NCBI RefSeq assembly: GCF_014701095.1 | Contig: NZ_AP023439.1 | Location: forward strand, 7,056,001-7,120,000 | Length of the DNA: 64,000 nucleotides | Source: Streptomyces tuirus | GTDB lineage: Bacteria; Actinomycetota; Actinomycetes; Streptomycetales; Streptomycetaceae | Direction of reading: 5' to 3' | Part shown: positions 1-7,988 of the stretch, one piece after another | How the letters are laid out: each line of letters starts with the position of its first letter | How positions within the stretch are numbered: position 1 is the first letter of the stretch | Notes under the pieces: model-generated | Database searches by the model: none | What the model saw: only the letters and a program-made list of their open reading frames with translations | What the model was told of the DNA's origin: nothing | Position numbers and translations under genes: made by a program

Positions 1-1
1 C

Positions 2-484
2 GGGTGGGTGCTCGCCCTGCTGGGCGGGGTGGTCGCCGGGCTGGTGGCGGCGGGCACGGTCGAGCAGGCCGTCGAACGGCAGCGCGCCGAGAGCCGCCAG
101 GTCCCGGCGGTGGTCGTCAAGGACGCGCCCGGCCCGCCATCGGCCGGCGCGGCGAGCGACCACCGGGTGTGGGGCAAGGTGCGGTGGACGGCGCCGGACG
201 GCTCGACCCACCGGGACGAGGCCCGGGTACCGCCCAGGGCCCCCGCCGGGAGCACCCTCTCCGTGTGGGTGAACCGGAGCGGTGACCTCACGACGCCTCC
301 GGTGTCCAGTGGCGAGGCATGGCTGCACACCGTCATGGCCGGTGCGCTCGGCGGGGTGTTCGCGGGCAGTGCGGCACTGGGCGCCACCTGGCTGGCCCGC
401 CTGCTCCTCGACCGGCGGCGCATGGCCCAGTGGGACGCCGAGTGGGAGCGGATCGACACCAGAAGGGGCTGGAAGACGGGCTGA
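2..484 (+). CDS. Rv1733c-like two-TM membrane protein (5' truncated by window)
   Basis: The reading frame is open from the first bases, so the start lies upstream of the window. The visible part has a hydrophobic segment at its very beginning, a soluble loop of about 80 residues, and a second hydrophobic segment (LHTVMAGALGGVFAGSAAL) near the C-terminus. It ends in a basic, Trp-containing tail (WERIDTRRGWKTG). This two-helix layout with an extracytoplasmic loop and that tail is typical of the large Streptomyces family related to M. tuberculosis Rv1733c. The function is unknown. Rv1733c itself belongs to the DosR dormancy regulon, which fits the stress genes further along, but this is family knowledge and not shown here. 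Confidence 0.7.
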   Translation, partial: GWVLALLGGVVAGLVAAGTVEQAVERQRAESRQVPAVVVKDAPGPPSAGAASDHRVWGKVRWTAPDGSTHRDEARVPPRAPAGSTLSVWVNRSGDLTTPPVSSGEAWLHTVMAGALGGVFAGSAALGATWLARLLLDRRRMAQWDAEWERIDTRRGWKTG

Positions 485-687
485 CGGAGTGCACCGAGAT
501 CGCTCCCCGGGCCGGTCGGCCTCGGCGGTTCGATGGTTTGGTGACCCGGCAACCGCAAGGCGGCCCCTCACCCGTAGCGGTACGTCAGCGAATCCGCCTC
601 CGCCTGCTCGATGCCGGCGCTCGTCGGCCCCGGCATCCGCAACTGGGCCAGAAATGCACGGGTGTTGACCTCGAGCCCCGTCGCGCG

Positions 688-1143
688 CTACCGGGACGGC
701 AGCGCGACCGGCGACGCGGAGGGGACGGGCGTGGCGGTGGACAGCGGTGCCGTCGCCCCCTCCACCTGCCGCACCGTGCTTCCGCCGGGCCGGTGGCCCG
801 TGCCCGCGCCGGTGGACAGCTGGGACCAGGCCCCCAGCGCCAGGGCGACGGCGGCCGCGGTGGCGAGGACCCGTCCGGCGCGCCGGACCTTGGACCGGCG
901 GTCCAGGTCCCGCCACGCCACACGGACCCACAGCTCCTCCGGCTGCCACAGGTCACCGACGGCGTGCGGGGGCTGGAGCTGCCGTCCCGCCGCCCGCTCC
1001 CTGGCGGAGGGTTCCCTCGGGGCGGAGAGTCGTATGGCGGACTCGCTGTCCGTGAGGAACCTCAGCCACACCTCGTCGGGGACCGGGGGAACGCCGTGCG
1101 GCTCGCGGGGAACTCCCGGGCCGCCCGGCTCTTCGGTGGTCAC
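688..1143 (-). CDS. Small single-TM membrane protein, Streptomyces-type, unknown function
   Basis: A protein of 151 aa with a conserved-looking N-terminal block (PDEVWLRFLTDSESAIRLSAP, then PSARERAAGRQL). It has a Trp-rich stretch around residues 65-80, one transmembrane helix at about 91-107 (RVLATAAAVALALGAW), and a Ser/Thr/Pro/Val-rich extracytoplasmic tail. I recognise the PDEVW..FL..SE.AIR pattern from hypothetical Streptomyces membrane proteins of this size, but no function is known to me. It is convergent with the preceding gene, with about 200 bp between them. The start is ATG at 1143. Confidence 0.6.
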   Translation of the reverse strand: MTTEEPGGPGVPREPHGVPPVPDEVWLRFLTDSESAIRLSAPREPSARERAAGRQLQPPHAVGDLWQPEELWVRVAWRDLDRRSKVRRAGRVLATAAAVALALGAWSQLSTGAGTGHRPGGSTVRQVEGATAPLSTATPVPSASPVALPSR

Positions 1144-1271
1144 GTCCCGTCCTCCCCTCTCCGACCGTCGGCCTGATCCTTGCGCAGCGGAAGATCAGTA
1201 TGCCGCCCGGGTGCCGGACCCGCCCCCTGATCCGGTCCCGCACCGCGCGTCCGCGACCGACCCGGAACGTG

Positions 1272-1311
1272 CCGTACGGCGGGAGCGCCCGACCGCGCTC
1301 CCGCCGTACGG
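1272..1311 (-). terminator. Perfect 17-bp stem hairpin after the permease gene
   Basis: The left arm (1272-1288) and right arm (1295-1311) are perfectly complementary over 17 bp (CCGTACGGCGGGAGCGC), with a 6-nt loop. The hairpin begins one base beyond the stop codon of the permease gene on the minus strand. This makes it a strong intrinsic-terminator candidate of the T-tract-poor kind common in Streptomyces. Confidence 0.75.
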
Positions 1312-1312
1312 G

Positions 1313-2977
1313 TCAGACCGCGGCGGGCAGGACGTGGTCGCCGGCCTTGTCGGTGCTCAGGCACAGGGAGCAGACGACCGCGTCGTGCGTCCGGCAGGCC
1401 GCCACGTCCGGCCGCTCGAACCGCTGCAGGCACACATGGCACTCGTAGGCGACGGCGCTGGGGTTGCCGTCCTCGTCCAGCAGGGGCTCGGCGATGCCGT
1501 CGTCGGTGCGGCGCAGGTAGTACCGGCCCTTGGTGACCACGGCCATCAGCGGCGTGAGGACGAAGGCGATCACGGCCGCGGCGACGGGGGAGTACGGCTG
1601 GAGCGTGTCGCCGAGGGCGTGGAAGTACAGGGCGATGGACAGCCCCGAGGCGGCGACGAAGGCGACGACTCCGACGGGGTTGACGGCGTAGAGCATGCCG
1701 CGGCGGAACTCGGGGGCGTGCGGGGACAGTTTGAGCACGTACTTGTTGATGCCGATGTCGGTGGCCACCGTGACCACCCAGGCGATCGCGCAGTTCGAGT
1801 AGAAGCCCAGAATGCTGTTGAGGAAGCTGAACATGTCGGCCTCCATCAGCGCCAGCGCGAAGCCCAGGTTGACCAGTACGAAGACCATCCGGCCCGGGTA
1901 GCGCCGGGTGACCCGGGTGAAGGAGTTGGTCCAGGCGAGCGATCCCGAGTACGCGTTGGTCACGTTGATCTTGATCTGGCTGATGACGACCAGCACCACC
2001 GCCAGCGGCACGACGAGCCAGGACGGCATCATGGCGTCGAAAGCACCCTTGAACTGCTGGATCGGCTCGGGTGCGGCGGAGGCACCGACCTCGGCGATGA
2101 CGTACACCGCGAGGAACACGCCGATGGCCTGCTTCAGCGCGCCCAGCACGACCCAGCCCGGGCCGGCCATCACCACGGCCGTCCACCAACTGCGCCTGTT
2201 CGCCTCGGTCTTGGGTGGCATGAAGCGCAGGTAGTCGATCTGCTCGCCGATCTGCGCGATCAGCGACAGGCACACGCCCGCGCCGAGCAGCACGGACGCG
2301 GTGTCGATGCCGCCGTCCCCGTCGGTTCCCGCGTAGGCGAGGAAACGGTCGACGGTGCCCGGGTCGGTGGCCACCAGGTAGACCAGCGGGCCGACCATCA
2401 GCAGCAGCCAGATCGGGGTGGTCCACACCTGGAGCTTGCTCAGCGCCGTCATGCCGTAGATCACCAGGGGGATGACCATCAGCGTGGAGACCAAGTAGCC
2501 GAGCCAGAGCGGCAGTCCGAGGCCCAGCTTCAGGCCCTGCGCCATGATCGAGCCTTCGAGGGCGAAGAAGATGAAGGTGAAACTGGCGAAGATGACGCTG
2601 GTGAGGACCGAGCCGAAGTATCCGAAGCCGGAGCCGCGGGTGATCAGGTCCAGGTCGATGTTGTAGCGGGCCCCGTAGTAGGCCAGCGGGAATCCGGTCA
2701 CGAAGATGACGACGGCGGCGACGGCGATCGCGAGCAGCGCGTTGCCGGTGCCGTGGGCCAGGCCGATGCCGGCCCCGATGGAGAAGTCGGCCATGTAGGC
2801 GATGCCGCCGAGCGCGGTCGTCGCCACCACCATCGGGGTCCAGCGCCGGTAACTGCGCGGCGCGAAACGGAGCGTGTAGTCCTCGAGGGTCTCCTTGACG
2901 GCCTGGTCCGTGCCTGGCGCCGCCCGCTGTGCGGGTTCCGGCTCGGCGACCTCGGCCAGTCGTGGCTCGGTACTCAT
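1313..2977 (-). CDS. NCS1-family purine/cytosine permease-like transporter with C-terminal Cys motif
   Basis: A 554-aa polytopic membrane protein with about 12 hydrophobic segments. The N-terminus (ETLEDYTLRFAPRSYRRW followed by MVVATTALGGIAYMADFSIG) is the usual start of nucleobase:cation symporter-1 proteins, which import purines, cytosine, allantoin or related compounds with H+ or Na+. Unusually, the last 45 residues form a soluble zinc-ribbon-like tail with Cys513/Cys516, Cys528 (His531 nearby) and Cys536/Cys539. The start is ATG 2977 with an AAGGAGG-type ribosome-binding site just upstream. The substrate cannot be told from sequence. The gene stands alone, with a strong hairpin directly after the stop. 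Confidence 0.8.
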   Translation of the reverse strand: MSTEPRLAEVAEPEPAQRAAPGTDQAVKETLEDYTLRFAPRSYRRWTPMVVATTALGGIAYMADFSIGAGIGLAHGTGNALLAIAVAAVVIFVTGFPLAYYGARYNIDLDLITRGSGFGYFGSVLTSVIFASFTFIFFALEGSIMAQGLKLGLGLPLWLGYLVSTLMVIPLVIYGMTALSKLQVWTTPIWLLLMVGPLVYLVATDPGTVDRFLAYAGTDGDGGIDTASVLLGAGVCLSLIAQIGEQIDYLRFMPPKTEANRRSWWTAVVMAGPGWVVLGALKQAIGVFLAVYVIAEVGASAAPEPIQQFKGAFDAMMPSWLVVPLAVVLVVISQIKINVTNAYSGSLAWTNSFTRVTRRYPGRMVFVLVNLGFALALMEADMFSFLNSILGFYSNCAIAWVVTVATDIGINKYVLKLSPHAPEFRRGMLYAVNPVGVVAFVAASGLSIALYFHALGDTLQPYSPVAAAVIAFVLTPLMAVVTKGRYYLRRTDDGIAEPLLDEDGNPSAVAYECHVCLQRFERPDVAACRTHDAVVCSLCLSTDKAGDHVLPAAV

Positions 2978-3044
2978 GCCACGCCTCCTTGTGCGGGGTT
3001 GGGGACTGACAAGGCAGGCACGGTAGGCAGCGGCCGTTGCCCCT

Positions 3045-3072
3045 AAATACTTCCCGCGTGAAGGGAGTGTTT
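3045..3072 (-). terminator. Hairpin downstream of the mannosyltransferase gene
   Basis: The arms AAATACTTCCC (3045-3055) and GGGAGTGTTT (3063-3072) pair with one bulged T and one G-T wobble around a 7-nt loop. The hairpin starts 32 nt past the stop of the minus-strand mannosyltransferase gene. The A/T-rich base is unusual for this DNA. It could instead overlap the promoter of the permease gene. Confidence 0.45.
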
Positions 3073-3103
3073 CGGTGCCATCCCACCCCTCGTCGACGCC
3101 GGT

Positions 3104-4378
3104 CTACGGCACCCCCAGCACGAACAGCACGTATCCCGCGTACGACCCGGAAGCCAGCGCGGCCATCCCCAGCACCGTCGCCAGGGACGGCCACCTGAGC
3201 CGCCGCATCGCGAGGGCGAGCGGGACGAACAGCGGGAACAGCGGGAGCAGATAGCGCGAGACATTGCCGAAGTACTGCTGCGTCGTCATCACCATGAGGT
3301 AGGACAGGACGGTGTAGACGACGAGCACGGCGGGCGGGCGCAGGCGCATCAGCAGCACGGTCAGCACCGGCACCATCAGCACCACGCAGACGCCGATGAC
3401 GTCCTCGAAGGGCATCGCGAAGAGGTAGTCGAAGTGCCCGACGGGGATGGACGTCAGCACGTTGAACGAGTGGACTCCCCAGTCGAACTTGTGGCCCCAG
3501 GCGCCGTCCTGGAGCTTGGAGTAGCCGTTGAGGTCGCCCATGCGGTAGTTGACCCAGCCGAGGTAGCCGAACAGGCCCAGCGGCGCGATCGCCACGGCGG
3601 CCAGGGGGCGTCGCACCCCGTCCTCACGCCGGCGCAGGGCCATGATCGCGGCGAAGGCGAGGGCGGCCACCAGCGCGACCGCGGTGGGCCGGCAGAGCCC
3701 GGCCGCGAAGGTCAGCAGGCCCGCGGTCAGCCAGCGCCGGGTCATGACGGCGTGACAGGCCCACGCGGCGAGGGCCGTGTAGAGGGACTCCGAGTAGCCC
3801 GACCACTCCGTGCCCGAGCCGGGCCAGACCGCCCACAGCCCGGCCGCGACCAGACCGGCCCGGTGGCCGCCGAGGCGTTGCGTCACGGCGTAGATGCCGA
3901 GCGCGGCGGCGAACGAGGAGAGGACGGAGACCATCATGCCGGCGCCGTACAGCCCGAGCCCGGTGCACTCCGACACCAGCCGCATCAGCGTCGGGTACAG
4001 CGGGAAGAACGCCGCCGAGTTGCCCTCCAGCGTGATCATGCCGGTCGCGCCCGGGACCGGCTTCAGTACGGGGTCGTACCCGTGCTCGGCGACCTGCTGG
4101 TACCACCAGCCGTCCCAGCTGGCCAGGACGTCCCAGGCGTGCTCGCCGCCGCCGAAGCGCGGGTTCTTCTTCCGGAAGTCGCCCGCGGAGTCCAGCAGAT
4201 ACATGAAGACGGCGAAGCCGGCCAGCTTGAGCACGCCGTACGTCAGCAGCACGGGCCCGTGGCGGCGGGCTGCCGCGCGCAGCCGGGGCCACGGCGACCG
4301 GGACAACGGCCGGGAGCCGCGCGGGACTTCTTGGTGGTCGACGCCGGAGGGCGGGCGGCGCAGCTGGACGGTGCTCAT
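3104..4378 (-). CDS. Polytopic mannosyltransferase-family membrane protein (GPI-mannosyltransferase II-like)
   Basis: A 424-aa integral membrane protein. After a basic cytoplasmic N-terminus it has a first TM helix (LLTYGVLKLAGFAVFMYLLD), then the luminal/extracellular signature ASWDGWWYQQVAEHGYDP. This W-D-x-x-W/Y-Q pattern is typical of PIG-V/GT-C-type glycosyltransferases that use polyprenyl-phosphate sugars. FFPLYPTLMRLV, WPGSGTEWSGYSESLYTAL and LCRPTA follow as expected for the family. The start was chosen at ATG 4378 because it overlaps the stop of the GT2-GtrA gene by four bases (ATGA). This implies translational coupling, and that the upstream gene makes the lipid-linked sugar donor. 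The acceptor is unknown. Confidence 0.8.
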   Translation of the reverse strand: MSTVQLRRPPSGVDHQEVPRGSRPLSRSPWPRLRAAARRHGPVLLTYGVLKLAGFAVFMYLLDSAGDFRKKNPRFGGGEHAWDVLASWDGWWYQQVAEHGYDPVLKPVPGATGMITLEGNSAAFFPLYPTLMRLVSECTGLGLYGAGMMVSVLSSFAAALGIYAVTQRLGGHRAGLVAAGLWAVWPGSGTEWSGYSESLYTALAAWACHAVMTRRWLTAGLLTFAAGLCRPTAVALVAALAFAAIMALRRREDGVRRPLAAVAIAPLGLFGYLGWVNYRMGDLNGYSKLQDGAWGHKFDWGVHSFNVLTSIPVGHFDYLFAMPFEDVIGVCVVLMVPVLTVLLMRLRPPAVLVVYTVLSYLMVMTTQQYFGNVSRYLLPLFPLFVPLALAMRRLRWPSLATVLGMAALASGSYAGYVLFVLGVP

Positions 4379-5649
4379 GGGGCGGAGGGTCCTGTCGTGC
4401 GGCGGGCCGGGAACACCCAGGCCCGGAAGAGGAGGAAACGCAGCAGCGTCGCGGCCAGATTGGCGGCGATCAGCGTCAGCAGCTCGACCCGGTGGCCGGT
4501 CCCGGGCGCGGTGTGATGCAGGACGGCCAGCGAACCGCTGGTCAGGGACAGCCCGATCAGGAAGGCGGCGAGGCCCTTGAGATGGTGGCGCAGCGCGCCG
4601 CCGCGGCCCCGTACGCCGAAGGTGAGCCGCCGGTTGGCCGCGGTGTTGGCGATGGCGCTGGCGAGCAGGGCGAGCGCGTTGGCGGCCTGCGCTCCCGTCG
4701 CCGGCCGGAGCACGGAGTACAGCAGCAGGTAGCACAGGGTGCTGGCGGCGCCGACGGCGGCGAAGCGCACCACCTGCCGGGCCAGACCCGCGGGCAGCTC
4801 CCCGTCGAGGTCGCCGCCGCTGCGGCGCAGCGCGGACAGCGGCAGCCTCCCGCAGGCCAGGGCCCGGCCCAGCCTGGCCATGCCCCGCAGATCGGCCAGC
4901 GCCGTGGAGACGATGTGGACCCGGCTGTCGGGGTCGTCCACCCAGTCCACCGGCACCTCGTGGATCCGCAGCCCCGCGCGCTCGGCGATGACCAGCAGTT
5001 CGGTGTCGAAGAACCACTCGCGGTCCTCCACCAGCGGCAGCAGCCGCTCGGCGACGTCCCGCCGCACGGCCTTGAAGCCGCACTGCGCGTCGGAGAAGCC
5101 CACGGCGAGGGTGCCGCGCAGCAGGCCGTTGTAGCAGCGGGAGATGATCTCCCGTTTCGGTCCGCGCACGACCCGCGAGCCACGGGCCAGGCGGGTGCCG
5201 ATGGCGATGTCCGAGTGGCCCGAGATCAGCGGCGCGACCAGCGGCAGCAGCGCGGCCAGGTCGGTGGACAGGTCCACGTCCAGGTAGGCGAGCACCGGGG
5301 CGCGGGAACGGGACCACGCGGTGTGCAGCGCGCGGCCCCGGCCCTTCTCCGCCAGCCGGATGACGTCCGTGCCGGGCAGTTCCGCGGCCAGCCGGGCGGC
5401 GATCCGCGGGGTCCCGTCGGTGCTGGCGTTGTCGGCGATGGTGATGCGGAAGGCGTAGGGGAAGGTCTCGCCGAGGTGCGCGTGCAGCCGCCGCACGCAG
5501 GGCTCCAGGTCGTGTTCCTCGTTGTACACGGGAACGACCACGTCGAGCACGGGGTCCGGGTGGCGCGCGGGCAGGGGCTCGCGGCGCGGCAGCGCGGACG
5601 GCTCGGGTATCGGGCGGTCGATCAGGGCCGACCGCCGTACGGTTCGCAT
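4375..5649 (-). CDS. Bifunctional glycosyltransferase family 2 / GtrA protein (polyprenyl-phosphate sugar synthase type)
   Basis: A 424-aa fusion. Residues about 35-270 are a GT2 domain with VVVPVYNEE (37-45), DNASTDGT (73-80) and the nucleotide-sugar/metal motif DVDLSTD (124-130), followed by SDAQCGFKAVRR and EWFFDTELL as in dolichol-phosphate-mannose synthase-like enzymes. Residues about 290-420 are a four-helix GtrA domain (VVRFAAVGAASTLCYLLLY, NRRLTFG, LLFRAWVF), a presumed flippase for the lipid-linked sugar. I chose ATG 5649 because the conserved part begins soon after; an in-frame start 19 codons upstream is possible. It is coupled by a 4-base overlap to the mannosyltransferase, suggesting a synthesise-flip-transfer pair. 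Confidence 0.85.
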   Translation of the reverse strand: MRTVRRSALIDRPIPEPSALPRREPLPARHPDPVLDVVVPVYNEEHDLEPCVRRLHAHLGETFPYAFRITIADNASTDGTPRIAARLAAELPGTDVIRLAEKGRGRALHTAWSRSRAPVLAYLDVDLSTDLAALLPLVAPLISGHSDIAIGTRLARGSRVVRGPKREIISRCYNGLLRGTLAVGFSDAQCGFKAVRRDVAERLLPLVEDREWFFDTELLVIAERAGLRIHEVPVDWVDDPDSRVHIVSTALADLRGMARLGRALACGRLPLSALRRSGGDLDGELPAGLARQVVRFAAVGAASTLCYLLLYSVLRPATGAQAANALALLASAIANTAANRRLTFGVRGRGGALRHHLKGLAAFLIGLSLTSGSLAVLHHTAPGTGHRVELLTLIAANLAATLLRFLLFRAWVFPARRTTGPSAP

Positions 5650-5783
5650 CGCTGTCTCACGGTCTCTTTCTGGCGCGGGACGGGCCCTTGCGCCGGTTCC
5701 GGGCATGCCGAAGGCGCCCGTGGCGGGTGGTGCGGTGAAGGTGGGGGGCGTGGAGCCCTCGACGTGGGGGGCCGCTCAGGCGG

Positions 5784-6305
5784 CTACTCGGTGGAGGCCG
5801 ATGCGGAGGGTTCCTCGGAGTCCAGCGCGGACGGAGGGGCCGTCGTCGGTGTCGGGGAGGGCGGCGGCGCGGGCCGCGTCGTGACGGTCCGGCTCTCGGA
5901 GGCCGTGGCCGTGGGGGTGGGCTCGGTCGGCGGGGCCGTCGTGGCGGACGGTGTGGCGCCGCCGGTGGTGGTCGCGGGCAGGGACGTCTCGGGCCGCAGG
6001 GTCGGAGTGGGGCTGGTCGGCGACGGCTCGGTCGTCGGCGTGCCGTCCGGTGAGGCCGTCGGGCTCGTCTCCGGCTGCGGCCGGGGATCGGCGGGCTGGG
6101 CGCGGGTGAGCAGGTTGGGCAGCAGGGCCAGCGCGACACTGAGTCCGGCCACCGCCACGGCGGAGCCGCCCGCCTTCCACAGCAACCTCGACCTGCGGCG
6201 GGTCCTGATGCCCGCGTGCAGCCGCTGCCGGTGCTCGGGCTCGTAGGGGGTGTGCTGCTGGGCGTCACGCATCAGCCGCGACAGGTCCCGCTCGAAGTCG
6301 TCCAT
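5784..6305 (-). CDS. Membrane-anchored putative anti-sigma/sigma-partner protein with Pro-Thr-rich exterior
   Basis: A 173-aa protein. Residues 1-43 are a charged cytoplasmic segment (MDDFERDLSRLMRDAQ) and residues about 46-66 a TM helix (GGSAVAVAGLSVALALLPNL). The remainder is an extended Pro/Thr/Ser-rich low-complexity exterior. It begins 11 bases after the stop of the sigma factor gene, and an AAAGGAG site precedes ATG 6305. The position directly behind a SigE-type sigma factor and the one-helix topology suggest a membrane regulator of that sigma. However, I see no HXXXCXXC zinc anti-sigma motif, so the role is inferred from context only. Confidence 0.6.
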   Translation of the reverse strand: MDDFERDLSRLMRDAQQHTPYEPEHRQRLHAGIRTRRRSRLLWKAGGSAVAVAGLSVALALLPNLLTRAQPADPRPQPETSPTASPDGTPTTEPSPTSPTPTLRPETSLPATTTGGATPSATTAPPTEPTPTATASESRTVTTRPAPPPSPTPTTAPPSALDSEEPSASASTE

Positions 6306-6316
6306 CGGTTCTCCTT

Positions 6317-6823
6317 TCATGTCACGGGCCTGACGGCGTCGGACAGGATCTGGCGGAGCCGTGCGACTCCGCGTGACGCATGGGACCGGGCGGTGCCCAC
6401 CGGGCAGCCCAGAGCCTGTGCGACCTGGGCCTCGGGCAGGTCCTCGTAGTAGCGCAGCACCACCGCCGCCCGTTGGTTGGGCGACAGCTGCGCCAGCGCC
6501 CCCTCCAGCCGCGAACGCTCCGCGACGGCGGACGACACATCGACCGGGCCGGGCCGGTCGGGCAGCTGCTCCACCGGACGCTCCCCCCACCAGCGCCGCC
6601 GCGCCGAGCGGGCCGCCAGCCGTACCAGCACCGTGCGCACGTATGCCTCGGGAGCCTGGTCGGCGATCTTCGGCCAGGCGAACCACAGCTTGACCAACGC
6701 CTCCTGCACCAGATCCTCGGCACGCTGCCGGTCGCCCCCCGTGAGCAGACGCGCGACATGGAGCAGCGTCGACCAACGGGCGGCCGCGAACTCGTCGAAG
6801 CCGTCCGCCCGAACCTGCTCCAT
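6317..6823 (-). CDS. SigE-family ECF RNA polymerase sigma factor
   Basis: A 168-aa sigma-70 family protein with region 2 (AARWSTLLHVARLLTGGDRQ, AEDLVQEALVKLWFAWPKI) and region 4 (LSPNQRAAVVLRYYEDLPEA, then VAQALGCPVGTARSHASRG). It lacks regions 1 and 3, so it is an extracytoplasmic-function type, and its size and the GCPVGTARSHASRG helix fit the Streptomyces SigE-family. The start ATG 6823 is preceded by GGTGAGG; the frame continues upstream but without sigma homology. It is the first gene of a two-gene operon with the following membrane protein. Its signal and target promoters are unknown. Confidence 0.85.
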   Translation of the reverse strand: MEQVRADGFDEFAAARWSTLLHVARLLTGGDRQRAEDLVQEALVKLWFAWPKIADQAPEAYVRTVLVRLAARSARRRWWGERPVEQLPDRPGPVDVSSAVAERSRLEGALAQLSPNQRAAVVLRYYEDLPEAQVAQALGCPVGTARSHASRGVARLRQILSDAVRPVT

Positions 6824-6981
6824 CCTCACCGTCCTGCGTCTCAGTGGCCCCCTACACCACTCAAAAGACGCAGGCCCCCGCTCCACGATGCACCTGAAAC
6901 CTGTGATCCACCTCACGTCTGTGTTCGTCGGCCCGTCCCGGCCGGCACCGCACGCCTCTGCTGCCGGGCCCGGACACGGAA

Positions 6982-7009
6982 AAGGGCCCGTGCACACGCA
7001 CGGGCCCTT
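6982..7009 (-). terminator. Perfect 12-bp stem terminator of the DUF6479 gene
   Basis: AAGGGCCCGTGC (6982-6993) pairs perfectly with GCACGGGCCCTT (6998-7009) across a 4-nt loop. Read on the minus strand it is followed by TTTCC, 44 nt after the stop of the gene that ends at 7053. This is a good intrinsic terminator. Confidence 0.8.
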
Positions 7010-7052
7010 CTGCCAGGGTTTCGCGGCCACGCCGGCCGCCGGCTCCCGGGGG

Positions 7053-7418
7053 TCAGCCGCCGCCCGGGCCGCCGCTGCCGAACGAACCGCTGCTGCCCTC
7101 GTTCCAGCGCGGGCGCTCCTGCGACGCGCTCGTCCGGTCGCTCATGGTGCCGTGCCCCTTCAGCTGGTGCGGCGTCAGGCGCTCGTCGCTGCGGGGGACC
7201 TCCTCGGGCTCCCGGCGCTCACTCGTCTCGCGGACCGGGCCCCCGTCGGGCAGCCGCGGCTGCTCGTCCGGACGGGGTGTGGGCAGCTCCCTGCGCTTGA
7301 CGCGCACGCCGAGGACGAAGGCCCCCAGCAGCAGAGCCACGACCACCACACCCGCCACGATCAGCCCGATGCCGACGGCGCCACTGCCCGCGGCCATCTC
7401 CATCCATGCGCTCTTCAT
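7053..7418 (-). CDS. DUF6479-like small membrane protein
   Basis: A 121-aa protein with a short N-terminus (MKSAWMEMAAGSG), one TM helix at about residues 16-38 (GIGLIVAGVVVVALLLGAFV), then a basic stop-transfer and a hydrophilic tail. The tail carries HQLKGHGT and a Gly-rich C-terminus. This architecture is common among Streptomyces DUF6479 proteins. The function is unknown. It is divergent from the Cys-rich protein gene at 7537. The start ATG 7418 puts the TM helix at the usual distance from the N-terminus; Met codon 6 is an alternative. Confidence 0.6.
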   Translation of the reverse strand: MKSAWMEMAAGSGAVGIGLIVAGVVVVALLLGAFVLGVRVKRRELPTPRPDEQPRLPDGGPVRETSERREPEEVPRSDERLTPHQLKGHGTMSDRTSASQERPRWNEGSSGSFGSGGPGGG

Positions 7419-7536
7419 GGCACGCGGGTACCCCCGGTCCCCTCCGTGAACCCGCCGGGCACGGGCGGCCGCCCGCCCTGCGGAACACCGGGGAACGCCG
7501 GGTTTGACCGGCACCGAGGGGGGCTACCCGCGCGGT

Positions 7537-7911
7537 GTGACTTCGACGACATCCCAGCAGGAGCTGTTCCGGTTCCTGGAGGACCGTTTCGCCTGTGCGC
7601 AGGCGTGCACGGAGTGCGCGCGGGCGTGCGCGCTGCGCGCCAGCCTCGTGGATCCCGACGGCACCGAGAACCAGGAACTCGTACGACGCAAGGGCATCAT
7701 GTGCGCGGAGGTCTGCGACGCGACCTGCCGTGTGCTGTCCGAGCAGAACCAGGTGGACGAGAGCACCATCCGGGTCCAGGTGGAGTGGTGCCGGACCGTG
7801 TGCCTCGAGGCTGCCCACGTCTTCGACCGGCAACCGGGCGCGGAGGACTCGGCGGCGGCGTGCCGCACCTGTGCACGGGCGTGCACCGACTTCCTCGCCA
7901 CGCTGAACTGA
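7537..7911 (+). CDS. Cys-rich four-helix bundle copper-storage-like protein
   Basis: A small (124 aa) soluble protein with 12 cysteines in helical spacing: CAQACTECARAC, MCAEVCDATC, WCRTVC and ACRTCARAC. This pattern of CXXXC pairs lining four helices is that of the DUF326/Csp-like four-helix bundle, in which members bind many Cu(I) ions for storage and detoxification. No signal peptide is visible, so a cytosolic Csp3-type role is likely. GTG 7537 is the chosen start, with a GAGGGGGG stretch about 13 nt upstream; a TTG at 7504 is in frame. No other copper genes are adjacent. Confidence 0.75.
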   Translation: MTSTTSQQELFRFLEDRFACAQACTECARACALRASLVDPDGTENQELVRRKGIMCAEVCDATCRVLSEQNQVDESTIRVQVEWCRTVCLEAAHVFDRQPGAEDSAAACRTCARACTDFLATLN

Positions 7912-7931
7912 CCAACGCCATTCACAATTTC

Positions 7932-7945
7932 TGAAACACGTTCTA
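7932..7945. promoter_or_regulatory. KstR-like operator (TNNAACNNGTTNNA) before the acyl-CoA dehydrogenase
   Basis: TGAAACACGTTCTA at 7932-7945 matches every fixed base of the 14-bp KstR consensus TNNAACNNGTTNNA, the TetR-family repressor motif of mycobacterial and rhodococcal sterol catabolism genes. It lies 43 nt before the GTG start of an acyl-CoA dehydrogenase gene, a typical KstR target. The match is seen in sequence. Binding by a KstR orthologue is inference. Confidence 0.6.
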
Positions 7946-7988
7946 CGGTGTGCGCCGACAGGACCGGCCTGGGGAGCCTGGAGGCGCC

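Noticed and set aside
611..3046. An 811-codon plus-strand frame
   Set aside because: It is antisense to the permease and the small membrane protein gene, with compositionally odd translation and no motifs.
4492..6246. A 584-codon plus-strand frame
   Set aside because: It is the shadow of the GT2-GtrA and sigma-partner genes; the minus-strand frames have all the recognisable motifs and the ATGA coupling.
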